In this document: in pieces, positions 20,200-33,399 of the stretch
Layout: every line of letters starts with the position of its first letter
How positions within the stretch are numbered: position 1 is the first letter of the stretch
The notes under the pieces: model-generated
The model's input: the letters and a program-made list of their open reading frames with translations, nothing else
Database searches by the model: none
Told to the model about the DNA's origin: nothing
Position numbers and translations under genes: made by a program
Origin: Aspidiotus rigidus
Taxonomy: Eukaryota > Arthropoda > Insecta > Hemiptera > Diaspididae
Assembly: GCA_035079385.1 (NCBI GenBank)
Contig: JAVHKY010000030.1
Span: 2,705,001-2,769,000 of the forward strand
Direction: 5' to 3'
Length of the DNA stretch: 64,000 nucleotides

Positions 20200-21010
20200 A
20201 CATATTGAAAAATGATCTTTATTCATTTGGCAACGCCGAAACCTTTTTTCCATCATTTTCTGCGTCCGTCCCTCTCCCCCCACCCCATCTCCTAAAAAAA
20301 CTCGCAACCTATTTCATCAGCTGCTCGGTGTTACCTTCAATAACTGTGTTAATCGAGACAAATAGGGGACGTGTTTTATGGGGGTTTCTTTGTTTATCCT
20401 TTTTCTAAATAAAGATCACTTTGATCCTCACCACCATGCGAATTTGAGCTTGAAAGTACATACTTTCCCCAAGTTTTCCTCTATCGGATACAGATCAATA
20501 TTCGAAATTTCTAAGTCCCCTCCGCCAATGACTTTCCCCAGATATACCCTGAAAGGTAGCCTCTTCGAGCATTGCTTCACACACAAATCGACTCAGACCC
20601 TTCAATGGGCCAGATATGCAACGCTTTAGACACCACAAGACTCGGAACGTCCTTCCAAGGTATTCCAAACTCGAAGGTCGGAATTTTTCCATAGCTCCCA
20701 AGTCCGGGCCTGTGACGTCACAATTTGATGACGTCATAGATCTGGTACGTCAACATTTTTGAGATCCTACGTGCCGCATAAAACAGGTTCCCTGCCATCC
20801 CTCGTTCAACTCTGTTAAAGAACACGTGAGTTATTTCTAAGTCCTCCTCCTGTCATATATAGCTTCAAAGTCCGGGTGTGTGCCGTAACAATTTCATGAT
20901 GTCATAGATAACTTTTGCTCAAGTTTTTCAGATCCCACGTGCCCCATAAAACAGGTTCTCTGCCACACCTCGTCCAACTTCTTCAAGGAACTCGTGAGTT
21001 TTTGGAACTT
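20200..21010. repeat. TGACGTCA-family repeat fragments
   Basis: Two TGACGTCA sites near 20710-20740 are joined to AAAACAGGTTCCCTGCCA (20784) and a similar AAAACAGGTTCTCTGCCA (20950). Both lie in the arrangement seen at the right end of the 45607-47631 element. The ~170-bp spacing shows a local duplication. Confidence 0.65.
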
Positions 21011-24000
21011 TGGGAAAATTTCGCGAGAAAGATATGAACTGATTTGTAAAATATTATTAAAAATCGACCAATGTCTGTTTGATCATACTTTTGATGCGCT
21101 TCTCTTCAGTTCGCTGTAAATTCGATCAAAACAGGGTAAATATCAGCGAAACGAGTACAAGAAAGTAGTCGAGGGTCGTAAGCAATCGGCCAAAGAACTT
21201 TGCTGGAACGATATCGTGAGAAGATATAGCGGCAACGTGAGAGTACTGCGGAGCTGACTGAAATAAGGAATTTGAAAGAACATTGGAGCGAAGAATCGAA
21301 ACGATCGCGAGTAGTCATTTCACAAAGCCATAGGTAGCGATAAACCAGAGCAGTCGGTGTAAACAACTCGACGGTTTACGAAACCCTTTCAGCACGTATA
21401 AACGAATCGACCATATGGACGTCGCGTCGCCACATAATTGGGACAAATGGTATCCACGCTATTTACGGACACCGTACAATAAAAACAGTTACGTAATTCG
21501 AAATAGTAGAGAAAAAAATCTCATTGCATTCTACAGTATCTCGGCGACTAGATTCATCTTTTCGAATCAATAAATCGAATTGGTTTTCTCCTCTTCTATA
21601 TACCTACATCTGAACCTTGAATTCTTGCGTGAAAATGAGATGGGACGGCATGAATACCGAGAAAAAGAAGGACGCAACTAATCAGTAAAATAATGGTGAC
21701 TAAAGGCGCGTAAGTTACCTTCGATTTGTCGAGACTGAAAATTAAAGTAAACAACATCCGTTTAAACTAAACGAAAGTATGACCTCGGGCAAATAAATGA
21801 AAGATAGTGAGGGAAAGCACTCACCCAAACTTAGACGGCCATTTTTCGTGATGTGGGTTCTTTGCCAAAGAAACGAACGATCTATAGGTAGCAGACATCA
21901 TACTCGCAGACATGACGTTGATATTTTATTGCTTCCGACACGCGGGTAAAAAAATTCTGGGAAGAGCCTCGTAAAAATCCCTAGTATAGAGCGAGAAAGA
22001 GAGAGAGGTATTACGCAACCGAAAATCGTACATTATACAACCTCTAACGCTTTTTTCCGACGAACCCTTAAACTAGTTCCTCACTGTAACTCGAATTCGT
22101 CTAAATAGAGACCATCATTGATACTTGTCCGGTTATTCACAGAACCATTTACAGGCACTTCAACTTACATATCCGGCGCTTATAATCTTCAACAAACCTC
22201 ACTTAACTTCCTCGTCTTGAATGATTCCAGAGCCTCTTTTCCAAGAAAAAAAAAGACCAAGCGGACAATTCAACTATCTCAATTATTTCGGCAACACAAA
22301 ATAATTTAAGAGATTATATTCCTCATTGATAGGTCTAATTATTCCAACAACTCTATCCCTTTTTTCTGATATTTCTACAGACAAACATAGTCTACCATGC
22401 AGAAATAGCGATATCACGCCTTCCTCAAGGTCCAATAGTTAGTCGCGATTCCATTTTACACTTTCGTATGATATAGTCTACACTATCTCGAACATGGCAA
22501 TTTGATCAACTTTTTTCCTTCGAAATCGTGTAAGTTGAACGTCGACATCATTAGTATGGTTGTCGGAGTATACAAAACATGTAAGCCAACGAACACAACA
22601 TCGTAATAATGAAGACGAAATCCGATACAGTAGCGACTACTAGCCGAGCTTCATCAGGTGGAAATTATTGTTTCAATGCGCGAGAGACATAATGATAATA
22701 CACAAACATTCAAGCATTCAGCTTCCTTTCCACGCGCGAAGACGCGGTGAAACTTGCAAGAGTTCAGGCAGTCTGATCTTACACGAAGGAAGTAACTCAA
22801 CTCTCTGCTTTATTATTGTCCCGGATAATGAGACGAAATTAACATCAATTAACCTTTTTACGGATAGACGCGGTGACTCAAATACGTACACCTCATCTTT
22901 CAATACACGATTCGTGATCTGTTCTTTTCATTTGTTGTATTTTCCTTTTGCCGGTTACATCCTTAATAATTGTAATTATCATTATTTTAATTCTCGCAGT
23001 ATTATATGTATTGAAATCGAGAGCGTATACATGTCAGCACGCTCACTCTTCGCTAAATTAATCGCTTCCGTTCATAAAAGTAAATACAGTATACGCGCTC
23101 GATGTATTAATAATGCTCTAGTATATACAAGAATAAGAAGCGAAAACGTTTCATCAATCAATAATTAAATTCATCGGACCTATCTTCTAAAATCATACGC
23201 TGATGTGTCTCCGCACGCAAGCGCTTCATACAACAATGAAATTCAGACGCATACGAGAGAAAATCTTCGACGTTCTCGATAAACATGATTTGAAGCGCGA
23301 CAGAGTCACTCACCTTATGTCAAATCGTAAAGACGAGATCTTGGGTATTTCGAGTGAGACTTTCTCGTTGCAATAATATGTCTATAATCTGCAAGTGTTT
23401 AAGTGATTCTCAAAAATGATCCGAGGTATGGAGTTCCGTCATTATGACAAGAGCATAGGTGGGTAAGGGCCAGTTTGACCGAAGTGCTAATCATAGATTT
23501 AGAGCTGGCGCTTTATTGGCGAGCTTGACCTGTCACATGACATTTCGCGTCGTGGGTAAAACTGGCCCTGGAAGGTTGGAAAAGTGGTGTATCTTTGGTT
23601 CAAGAATCTAAGAGTTCTTGATGGAGAAACTAACCGCACAACCAACTCGAAACAATTTAAAGTCAACTTATCATTTACTCTTCTTTCAACAGAAACTTCA
23701 GCCACAGAGAAATCATCCTCTTCCGTCTCCTGATTGGCCATATCCAACTCACACATTCTCATCACCAACAAGCCCAGTGTACGAGCCCAGAACAAGCATT
23801 CGGGAGATACCTGAAATCAGACACTTTGTTTGGCAAGGCATACCGTAAGGCTTGGGTTAATCTACTGGGGTTTAAATATTCTCGCGCCTAGACATAAGTA
23901 GGATTTAGAAAAATTAGGGTGACTGTAGAATTTTGATCTTTGAGCTTGGACAAATTTTGATTCTCGACCCCCAAAAAGAGATCATTTCTACGGCCGTTGG

Positions 24001-24474
24001 CGAATAAGAGCAAAGAAGATGCGCTCTAGATTCACTAGAATCGCCATTTTTGGAGGTTTGCACGAAAGTTATCCAAAAAAGGAAGATTTTCTGGCAGAGC
24101 CAAATAGATAAATGTTTCATGTCGTCTACTAGTAAATTACCTCACTTATATTTCAAGAACTCATAGCCTATGGTTTGTGAAATTTCCTCACAGAGGTGCG
24201 GCATACGCTTTGTAATTGAACTAATATAGGCGGGGTCTCTTGTAAGATAAGCTATCTAGCTCAGGGAAGACTCACTCGCTCAGGCCAATTGTTCTTCGTT
24301 CTTTGTCTACTGCATTTTGAGCTGTCTAGATTTCAAGACTTGAACGAATGGAAGGCGTAGTGTAGTGAAAGTCAAGGTATCTAGTCCACGGGAGGGGGGG
24401 GGGGGGCGAACGAGCGGAGCAAGTTCGCTTCCATATTGATATCAACACTCGTGGCGTCATAACCACCAATGAAT
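21011..24474. other. No gene recognised
   Basis: AT-rich sequence. The longest frame (22668-23168, 166 codons) has no recognised motif and looks like chance. A run of 13 G near 24394-24406 precedes a GAACGAGCGGAGCAAG string that recurs inverted near 36655. Confidence 0.5.
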
Positions 24475-24674
24475 GGGTGTCCACTGAAAGGAAATTCTAA
24501 AAATACTCGACTTTTACTCGAGCTTTTTTCAAAGTAAGTTGACAAGTAAAAAAAGTTGAAACCGGGAACCAATACTGTCTTTTTTTTTGCCTTTTACAAC
24601 ATTTTTGGTCATTTTTATCATTTGTACTTGAACGTACTTGACTTTTACTTGATTTACATGGCCCGTAGACACCC
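24475..24674. mobile_element. Short non-autonomous element with GGGTGTCYAC ends
   Basis: The left end GGGTGTCCACTGAAAGG is mirrored by GTAGACACCC at the right. Inside, both halves carry CTTGACTTTTACTTGA-like sequence as in the terminal parts of 45607-47631. It looks like an internally deleted derivative of that family, lacking the TGACGTCA core. No clear target duplication. Confidence 0.6.
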
Positions 24675-25462
24675 GATGGCTGCCTGCAACGTCATCAACA
24701 CAACTTGATATCCTCGGGATTACTCAATCCGCTCGTGAGCTTCCTAACAGTGCAGTCTCCGTTATAACAGGCCTAATAGCAATGCTGTTCGAGTCTCCCT
24801 CGCACTAGGCTTCCGGGTCACGGCTGATGACGTCACACTTGCAGATTTCAGAATTGGGGCACTACTCCTTAGCTCCATTACACGGGCTTCACAGTATACT
24901 ACACTATACTGTAGGCCTACTATTAATCTTCATGAAACCAGGTCCAACATAAGCCTAACGTACAGCAGTCATCGATCACAAGAACGAGGGGAGGTGGAAA
25001 GAACTCCGGTTGACGACGTCACCAGCTAATAACGTCATTGCCTCGGGGACAGACCACATCAGAAGAGAAGAGATACAGAATACAAGATTATTAGGGCATG
25101 AGGGGGCAACTCGCAGGGATGGCGTGAACTCGCAAATATTGGAATTGGGCGCTAAGATTCAGGAAAGACATGAACCATGTCGAAAACTTGAAATGACACT
25201 CATTCGAAAAAAATTAGTGAAAGGGCTACAACTTTCGTTCTCTGGATTTTTTATGCAAAACAACAACATTCAAGATTGTAAAATTGACTTTCTTCGGTAC
25301 CTACGTCGAGTCACAGTAGAAAACACTATGATCAGTTTTTTCTACGCACTTCTAACGCTCATGGACTGTCCTCTCTTCACCAATGGTGTGACATGACGTG
25401 ACTAGTTCGTCGGGCAATTGAAAACTCGTGAAAAAAAATTCTTGGGAGTAAGTTACAGCTAA

Positions 25463-25860
25463 TCCACTCTCATTGGCTAGCTAACGACCAGCTAATTTTG
25501 ACAAAAAATTCCTCGGGTAACGACTAATGGCTAAAAGTTTCGGCTCAGCTAAGCAGCCCTGGGCAGCCATTCGACCATCGAGCAATTAATTTTGATGCAA
25601 TCTGGAGAAAAATAATCTTCTTTCATTATTGCAGAAAAACCAATTTCCTAGTTTATTTCTTCGATAATTGCATCAGCAGCAAGGTGTAAGTGTGTAAGGA
25701 AAAGATTGAGAGAAACAAATGATTAGTACGGTCAATTTCATTGGCTAAAGACTTGGCTAAAAGCTAACTTGATTTCATTGACTAGATAACGGCTACCGAA
25801 ATTCTTCGGCCAACAGCTAAAGCTTTGACTTAGCTAAGCAGCTCTTCTTCTTGCCCTCTT
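25463..25860. repeat. Duplicated GCTAA-rich segment
   Basis: A stretch at 25463-25568 (GGCTAGCTAACG ... TCAGCTAAGCAGC) is repeated imperfectly at 25735-25852 (GACTAGATAACGG ... TTAGCTAAGCAGC). The origin is unknown. Confidence 0.5.
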
Positions 25861-27129
25861 TTTTAGCTTAAGACACGCATACAATAGGTTAGTATAGTTT
25901 ATTCAACTTATTTACTAGTTTTTCAGGTCCACTCACGGTGGCGCAGCCAGAGAGAAGTCGACCTCCCCCTTCAAGTGTAAAATTTGTCCTAAGCCAAAAT
26001 TACAGAAAAGTGTAAATTATTGCATAAAATTTATGACTACGTCATTGGCTTACATCATTAGCTCGTGACGTCATTTTCGTTACGCGATTTCGTTACATAA
26101 ATTTCAGATGGACCCCGCAAAGAGAGAGAGAAAAAGAAATGAAAAGTTTCCAACACTTTTGATAAATATGGTTGGAAGTAAAAAAAACGATCGTACATAG
26201 TTACCAGCATAATATGATGTAGAATAAAGCGGGAGGAAAGGATTCCTCGATCATGATTCCGTGCAACAGTGTTCAAGTAGACCATGTGTAAAAGAGTCCT
26301 AAATATAGTCTGCCATACTTCTTCTCGTCCCGAAAATGGATTACTATTGTGACAACTTTGAACTTACCTAGAAAATAAGAAACAACATTCGTTTGTTAAT
26401 AGAATTCAAATTGCTCGTAAATCGATCAGGAACATAAAAGCTGAAACTAGAATAAAAAATTTATACTCCAATCAATTTTTTTTTAACGCTAATTTATGAA
26501 GTCGTTCAATCACTATAGTTCAGAAAAGTAAGAGTGGAAAATCCTTTTAGTGGGGGATTTTTGCATAGGGTAGATGAGTGGTGGCACACCCATTTTTTCG
26601 AACAATTTGCATTTTCAATTAAATTCAATTTCAAGAATTATAATATTCTGAAATTAAAAACCGAGAAAAATCTGCATTAAATTTCCCAGTTCTCACAACT
26701 ATATTATACAAAAGTCTGTGACGCCTAAGGATTTTTGTAGTATCTTTGGTCTTTTGATAATATTCTCAATTACGGGACGTACCCCAATTTCACCTCAAAA
26801 ATATCCCGGCAGAATCGCGTTCAGATATTCCTATAAACTACGTCCAAGATAGATTTGTCAACGAAAGATGGCTCATCTATGGGTAAGACGCTTCCATTTA
26901 GTTGAGAAAATTAACCTAGTCGACGAAAGGTCTTCAATTTCACCACAAATATACCCCCATAAGAAGTATTATAAAGAGCGAAATTGCATCAATCCACCCA
27001 AGGAAAGTCACTGAAGAACCGAATAAAGTTCGAAAATTTGACTGCTTTCAACAATGATCATAGGCCAACTATGTGGCCTTCAGAAAACGGGATTTTTACG
27101 AGGAATGATTTTTGTTTGAAAACATTCTT
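25861..27129. other. No gene recognised
   Basis: AT-rich unique-looking sequence with one TGACGTCA near 26067. No convincing frame. Confidence 0.5.
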
Positions 27130-27358
27130 TCGAAATAATTAGAAACGTGCTACAAAATTGTTGGATCAGCTTTTTGGAGACGAGATTTTAAATATGTTGT
27201 TTCAGACATCTAGACTGACATTTTTCAACAGAATTTTTTAGGCATTTATCGCCTGTACTGATGAGGAAGTTTTACCGGGCGTAGAACCAATAAATATTCG
27301 AATAATTTCTTATTAAAATCGTATGATGACTAAGAATTCTAATAAATAAAGAAGAAGA
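27130..27358 (+). mobile_element. LINE 3' tail ending in AATAAATAAAGAAGAAGAA
   Basis: The text ACTGATGAGGAAG...GGGCGTAGAACC followed by AATAAA and a GAA-type tail is the usual form of a CR1/RTE-like LINE 3' UTR. A diverged relative lies at 33620-33790, sharing TTAATATGTTGTTTC. No coding part is recognisable. Confidence 0.45.
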
Positions 27359-27789
27359 ATTGTCTCTACATTGACGAAATTCTTGCACTCGACTCTTCTG
27401 TTCTCTCCTTGACTATACGCCAATGCTTCATTGAGTCGGACAAGAAATTTTTTCGTTCGTGCGGAATTCTTTTGGCCAAAGTTTCGACTCGGTCATATAT
27501 TAGAGAGGGGATTTGAAAACACTTTGACTCCACGCTGTATTTCCCAAAAGAGAAACTTGGAAAAAATTTCGACTTTGATGAGGTCACGCTATGTTCCACC
27601 ATCACCCCTTCCAAGAACACATTTAAATCCTTTAGAACAGAACTTGCGTTGATCTTATTGTGGTAGAAAATCCGGTTTTGTGAAGCCTTTCAGACAGCGA
27701 TGTCTCACCTTTTCTGACGGTGGCTTGAAAACCTCATCGTCGGTGTAGAAAATATTTCCCATCTGTTTGCTAATTATTACTGAATTCTA

Positions 27790-28023
27790 GGGCTCCTAAG
27801 CAATTCGAAGATTGATTCGAAATTATTTTTGGTTCATTTTCATGACAAGGATCAAGTCCCAAGGAAAATTGTCAAACAATATCCGATGTTTATAACTGGA
27901 AAAAGTCCACGCCTGCAGAGAGTGCAGAGAAATGACGAACGAGAAGCACCTTAAGACTCGGAAATATTTGAAGATTAGAGCCTGATCATCTCAGTACAGA
28001 GAAGTTCGACTTGTTTGATCTAT
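27790..28023 (+). repeat. Dispersed repeat, forward copy of an inverted pair
   Basis: Reads CAATTCGAAGATTGATTCGA through GAAGTTCGACTTGTTTGATC, and is found inverted at 29085-29336 with roughly 15-20% difference. The 29047-29241 minus frame shows no known domain. Confidence 0.75.
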
Positions 28024-29084
28024 GCATGCTTCAATAAAAGAAAGGATCCCGTACAATCCGAAAAAATGTTGAACCCCTTTCTTCTTGAATCATCCACTCC
28101 CAACTGTGAAATATGATGAGATAATGGAGTAAATACACACTAGTACCAAAAATACAGCCTTGATGAGAGGGGGCCCATCATTCCTCATATTTGTCTCTTC
28201 TACGCCTACAGAACGCTCGTACGAGCGATTTTCACTATATCAACGTATATTTCACAGTATTACATCATGCGAAAGAGGTCGTATATTACGGTAGTGCGAG
28301 ATAATTTTGCAGGTGTTTTGCATACAAGAAATCGTGATGTCGAACTATTAAAAGAGTAAAATTCGTGCACTTTTTATTGTTCTGGAAATTTATTCTCGCT
28401 TACGTTAGGATAGTTGATTGGATCTCGTCATTCTCGAATACTGAGTGGAAAATTTTTCAGTTTGCGGCTTGTGCCAATAACGATTCTTTGTGCGCTACTT
28501 GACGTTCTTGAATAGGATTTATGAAAGTTATACGCTTCGAATTAGAGGTTCTTTATTAGTGGCAACTTTTAATCAGAGGAGACTGCAATAAATAATGATA
28601 CGATGAAAACTAAAAAAAAAACAATTGATAAAGTCGTAAGTTTCGCCTTATTTTGGGAGTGGATATAGACTAAGAACTTTGAAGGGAGGTGGGATTGTAA
28701 CTCATTCCTTCATCTTTCAAATCTTGCACTGATCATGTAATGCTACAGAATTCGATGGTTGTAAGGGGGGAGGCTGATATCAAACTTGATCCTCTCCTTC
28801 TTCATTTGTCTCTTTATATTGTTTTCCTTGAGTTTATCCCGGAAGACTTAGATGCACTCTCCATTTTTTGACCGGCCCACGATGTCTACGTTTGCACCTT
28901 TACACCCAACAAGACATAAGACCACAGTAAAATGACGGGTGGGCACCGCTCCCAGTGATGAACGTCTCTAGTTGCCAGGTAGGGAATTTGAGGGAGGAAA
29001 GTGTGCATACAATATGTATGCTGGGAGCAACCTCTGCATCAGAGATTCAAAGTACATACTTACATCTACAGTGCAAGGTCCATA

Positions 29085-29336
29085 ATAGATCGAACAAGTC
29101 GAACTTCTCTATACTTGAGGTGGTCAGGCTTTGAGCTCCAAATATTTTCGAGCTTAAGGCTTTGAAGTGCTGTCTTATTGCTTCCCGTCCGTCATTTCTC
29201 TGCGCTCTTTGCAGGGGCGGACTTTCTTCTATTATAAACATCGAATATTGTTTGACAATTTTCCTTGGGGCTCGATCCCTGTCATGAAGGTGAAACAGAA
29301 ATAATTTCGAATCAATCTTCGAATTGCTTTGGAGGT
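29085..29336 (-). repeat. Dispersed repeat, reverse copy of an inverted pair
   Basis: Reverse complement of 27790-28023, slightly longer. The intervening 1.06 kb is AT-rich with no frame. Confidence 0.75.
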
Positions 29337-31365
29337 CTAAAATTGACGAGACTCTCTAGTCCCTCGTGTTTTCCTTTAGTTCAAAACGGTTGTCTGGTTT
29401 CTGATTAGCTCAGCGAATAGAGTAACTGCGACTACTATCTGGCGTCTTGTTTGTTAGCAAATATAGTTTGTATAGACGCAAAGATGCATCTCTGTTGTAA
29501 GTCGATTCTAATTCAAGTCCATAACCGTTGATCGTAATTGTTTAATCCGTTGATTAAGTACTCTTCCTGGAGATGATCATCTACGTAACTTATACGCGTA
29601 CAAAGGAAACAACCCATCTTCGAGGTCATTCCACGTGCGCTCGTGTTTCAACAGCCCCTCTTGCGCACGCGGACATACTATGTCATAAACAATAATCTTA
29701 CTCGCGACGTCATAACGAGTTTTTTTTTTCTTCTCGCTCTTTTTAATTTATATTCTAATGAGAAGCTCGTCTTATCGCCTATAATATTCTACTGCCGAGC
29801 TTATACTTTTATTTCTTTCCTATTTAACAACAACAACATCCATGGTATCGCAACTGCACCACGTTCTCTCGCCGTCTAATCGCGCTTCTAGAAAAATTGC
29901 ACTTCGCAAGCAAACACTGACTGTACTCGCCGGATGATAAATGCATAACAGTGTCCGCGATACGCGTGACTTACACACAAAATGCGCGCGATTCGTACGA
30001 TGTGTATGCTCGTATAATGTAGACGGCGTTCTCCCTGCTGCTCAGCCTGCAGCGAGGTGTGTACGAGTGCGAAAAATTTACTTATACAAAACAACCGGAT
30101 TCAATTCCGGATTGTAATTACGTGACTAACAATGAAGTTGAGAATCGGTTCTCTCCGACAACAGCCCGTTGTAGTACTATAGTAAACAGAATATCGCGCA
30201 CCGCGCTACGCGTCATAACGTCGCCTCAGTCGCTCGAGCCTTATGTAGAGGCTGCACGGTACCTTTAGAAGGTATACTTGAAATACGGTACAAACAAAAT
30301 ATTAGAATTATATCTGGATAGGTACACAGTACATGATTGATTCCTTTTGGCAACTTATGTTGACATTTTTATAACTCGGTGGAAAGTTCTTATTGTTCGG
30401 GTATTTCGATTACATGTATGATTTCTTTCTGGTTTCTTACGCAATCGTATATACCGGAGGAAGGAAGTGTTGACTTGCGATGGAATGTTTGATAGATATT
30501 GTCGAGGGTACTTATATGGCACAGCTTGTTGTTTTCGCCAAACTCTTCGATCGCTTATACGGTTATCTGTTGAGAATTATTTTACACATCTAATGCGCGA
30601 AAGGACACAGAGAAATGCTGGAGATATCCTTTTTATAACAGCAACGCTTGTGTCGAAATTTCACATATTTGTGTAGAATTGCTATTAATCACCACTGGAA
30701 ACCCTTTCCCCTTCGTAAGCATTTCTGCAAACAGTCAATAGAAAACGAATGATAGAAGCCAATAGTTTAAATAATTAATCTCTTCAATTTCTATATAATC
30801 CACAATATTATTGAATCCACTACAAACATAACATCTGAGCATTAGCATTGTGGTAGACACCCCTGAACGTACTCCAAACGATGAAGTGACAACTGAAGAC
30901 ATATTTGTCAGCGATAAGTGTTCCGAAAATGGGGAGACCATTCACCGCGATCTCACCGAAAACTTTTAGGTCAATATGTAAGAATATGCACGCTGGTACT
31001 CGCAGACAGAATGGGTAGTCGTATTTGTTATAAGATAGAGAATAGGTATCGTCCATTAGGATTCGGTATCAGGGTACAACGAAGGTCCATGGGTCATTAG
31101 AGACCTGGTATCGAGGTATAACGAGAAGTACGATTCTTGATGAATGTAGATATTGTTCTCAGAGTATCAGGGAGTTCGCCTTTAAAAAAGTACGTTTAGG
31201 AATCTCTTTAGGCGTAAGAGAGTCTTATGAATATATCATAAATGTTCTTATTCCCATGTATGACAATAAAATTAGTTTACTTGACTGCTAGAGAACATGA
31301 ATAGAGTCTCAAGTACCCTGTACTACTGTCTTGTTGATCAACTCTTTGGTATATGAATAATTCTC
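29337..31365. other. No gene recognised
   Basis: AT-rich sequence. A tRNA box-A-like string at 29406 lacks a matching structure. The stretch 29600-30270 is richer in CpG. Confidence 0.5.
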
Positions 31366-31392
31366 AAAAAAAAAAAAAAAAAAAAAAAAAAA
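31366..31392 (+). repeat. A27 homopolymer
   Basis: A run of 27 A about 100 bp after AATAAA (31265). It may be the tail of an old retroposed sequence lying to its left, but no target duplication was found. Confidence 0.7.
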
Positions 31393-31739
31393 TTCATGTG
31401 ATGGCTCTGTTTTGGCAATACTAACAGTGTTGATGGAGTCAAATCTGTAGTTAAGAATCTCCTCTATAACACACAGCAATTCACGACAGTGTTCGGATAC
31501 CCTATTTTTTCCATCGTAGTGGACTGTAATATCATCAGGTTTTCGTATTGATTGTGTACAGAAAGCCTCATTTGGCAAGGGAAAAGTCAAACTTACACGG
31601 GTCATATGAAGAGGAGAGGTGTACCAGTAAGTTCCTGACAATCAAAAATTTTGGAGTGCAGAAACGCACAACCGCCACTGGGTGTAGAAACTGAAGAATA
31701 CTTTTTTTCTGCCTCGTAGTGGACAATATTTAATCCACT

Positions 31740-32620
31740 TTGAGGACGTCATAGAACTAATTAATTTAATGAGGAATGTAACCAAAGAGGTCCCTTTGTA
31801 TGTCATTATCAAAATCCAGTCATGGAAATTTCTTTTTTTTTGAACTCATTGCCCCTCTTAGATAAGGTTTTTCTTTCAATTCGATTCTAATTTTTTAGCG
31901 GGGAAGCCGCTTTCCTTTCTGTTAGGGGGTACTTTCAGGAAATTTTCGTACGACTCTTGAGCTATTCATGATAGGAGGGGGACTTGGAATAATTTCGACC
32001 TCTAAGCTATATATGATGGTGGGGGACTTGGAAAAATTTTGACTCTCGAGCTATATATGTTAGGATTTTTAATATGTTCTACTTGTTGGAGGACCTTCAG
32101 CAGTGGAATACGGAACTTGCGGGTCCACCGCTCACCGTTGCAAAACTTGTAACGGCATCCTAATTTTTTAGCGGGGAACCCGCGATGACGTCACGAGTTG
32201 ATGTCGTCAAGGAGAGGGGAGGGGGACTTGGAAAAATTCCTACCTCCGAGCTATATAATGATAGGAGGGGGACTTAGAAAAATTTCGACCCTCTAGCCAT
32301 ATATGATAGGAAGGGGACTTAGAAAAATTCCTTCCTCCGAGCTATTAGTGGGGAACCCTCTATTCCTTTTATTGGGGAGGTACTTTCACGAAATTTTCGT
32401 CCGCGAGCGCGAGTGAGGTTGATGACGTCACAAAGAGGGGAGGGGGACTTGGTAAGATTTCGACCCTTTAGCCATATATGGTAGGAGGGGACTTGGAAAA
32501 ATTTCCACCCTCTAGCCATATATGATAGGAAGGGGACTTAGAAAAATTCCTACCTCCGAGCTATATATATGATAGGAGGGGGACTTGGAAAGACGACAGC
32601 TTCCTTGGAATTGCAGCGCG
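31740..32620. repeat. TGACGTCA-family block with short tandem units
   Basis: It contains TTTTTTAGCGGGGAACCCGC (32163), two TGACGTCA sites (about 32187 and 32425), and at least seven copies of a ~40-bp unit built on CTATATATGATAGGAGGGGG and ACTTGGAAAAATTTCGACC. The unit is the same as in the arms of the 45607-47631 element, here expanded in tandem. Confidence 0.75.
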
Positions 32621-33149
32621 TTCAAGTTGTCATGTCATGATTTTCAGGACTTGGAAGAACTTCAGGCTCTAGGGGACTCGGGACAGCGGGTCAAAGCGAG
32701 AGGTATGTGGGTCCACGACATAGGTAATTTTAGATGGGTGCAACGCTGTTGATGCTGATCGCCATTAATTGTCTCTTCCATTTTGATTGAACAATTGGCC
32801 GATAGGTTCGCATAATGTCAAAATTCTCCATCCTAGTGGAAAGGGTCCTCTTTCCATTGTAAGGACACTTTGGAATTTTAAGGACACTTTGATGGAATAT
32901 CCTGCTTCTTTCAACAAGAATATCGATGTGACCGACACATTAGTTATCTAATTCCATAATTTTCTGGATTCATATGATACGATCAGTTTCTTTGAAAGAT
33001 GGTGAATGAGTCAGATTAGGAAGGAAGAGAAAGTATGCGACGAGAAAACTTCCTAGCCCAAACAGGAGATCGTTCAACGAGTGTGACAATCACTACCCTA
33101 CCTGGCCCTAAGAATAGATAGTCGTAGTTTACTAGCGAAGGAGTTGTTT

Positions 33150-33223
33150 GTAATTGAAAAACTCGAGCGAAAAATTTGACCACTTCGTCGGGATCGCAAC
33201 CCGAGACCTTTCGCTTGCCGGGG
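33150..33223 (-). repeat. tRNA-like sequence, inverted copy
   Basis: Reverse complement of 33326-33399 apart from a few changes. On the minus strand it keeps the box-B-like GGTTGCGATCC and the downstream TTTTT. Its 5' half diverges from the plus-strand copy. Confidence 0.6.
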
Positions 33224-33297
33224 TTCGTCGCCGTTGCGGGTAGTGACGTACAAGTTCTCGTCGTGAGCACTTGGAAACATTCGCGGAAGGTTTGATC

Positions 33298-33369
33298 GCC
33301 CTCGTAGCTCAGCGGTAAAGCAGTCGCCCGGCTAGCGAAAGGTCTCGTGTTCAGATCCCGACGAGTTGG
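33298..33369 (+). tRNA. tRNA-Ala-like sequence, probably a pseudogene or SINE head
   Basis: Box A (TAGCTCAGCGGTAAAGC) and box B (GTGTTCAGATCCC) are in tRNA spacing. D, anticodon and T arms can be drawn with one mismatch each. The seven-base anticodon loop CCGGCTA would give anticodon GGC (Ala), but position 33 is C, not T, and only four of the seven acceptor pairs form. TTTTT at 33374-33378 could end Pol III transcription. The defects and the inverted partner at 33150-33223 argue for a tRNA-derived repeat, not a working tRNA. Confidence 0.45.
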
Positions 33370-33399
33370 TCAAATTTTTCGCTCGAGTTTTTCAATTAC

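Noticed and set aside
22668..23168. 166-codon open frame
   Set aside because: The longest frame in its area, but no motif, homologous copy or splice context. Composition resembles translated AT-rich DNA.
25010..25396. 128-codon frame
   Set aside because: Starts within ACGTCA-containing repeat text and shows no family resemblance.
29406..29515. Possible tRNA (box A TAGCTCAGCGAATAGAG, box B-like TTCAAGTCC)
   Set aside because: Arms do not pair and the boxes are about 100 bp apart. At most a very old tRNA-derived fragment.
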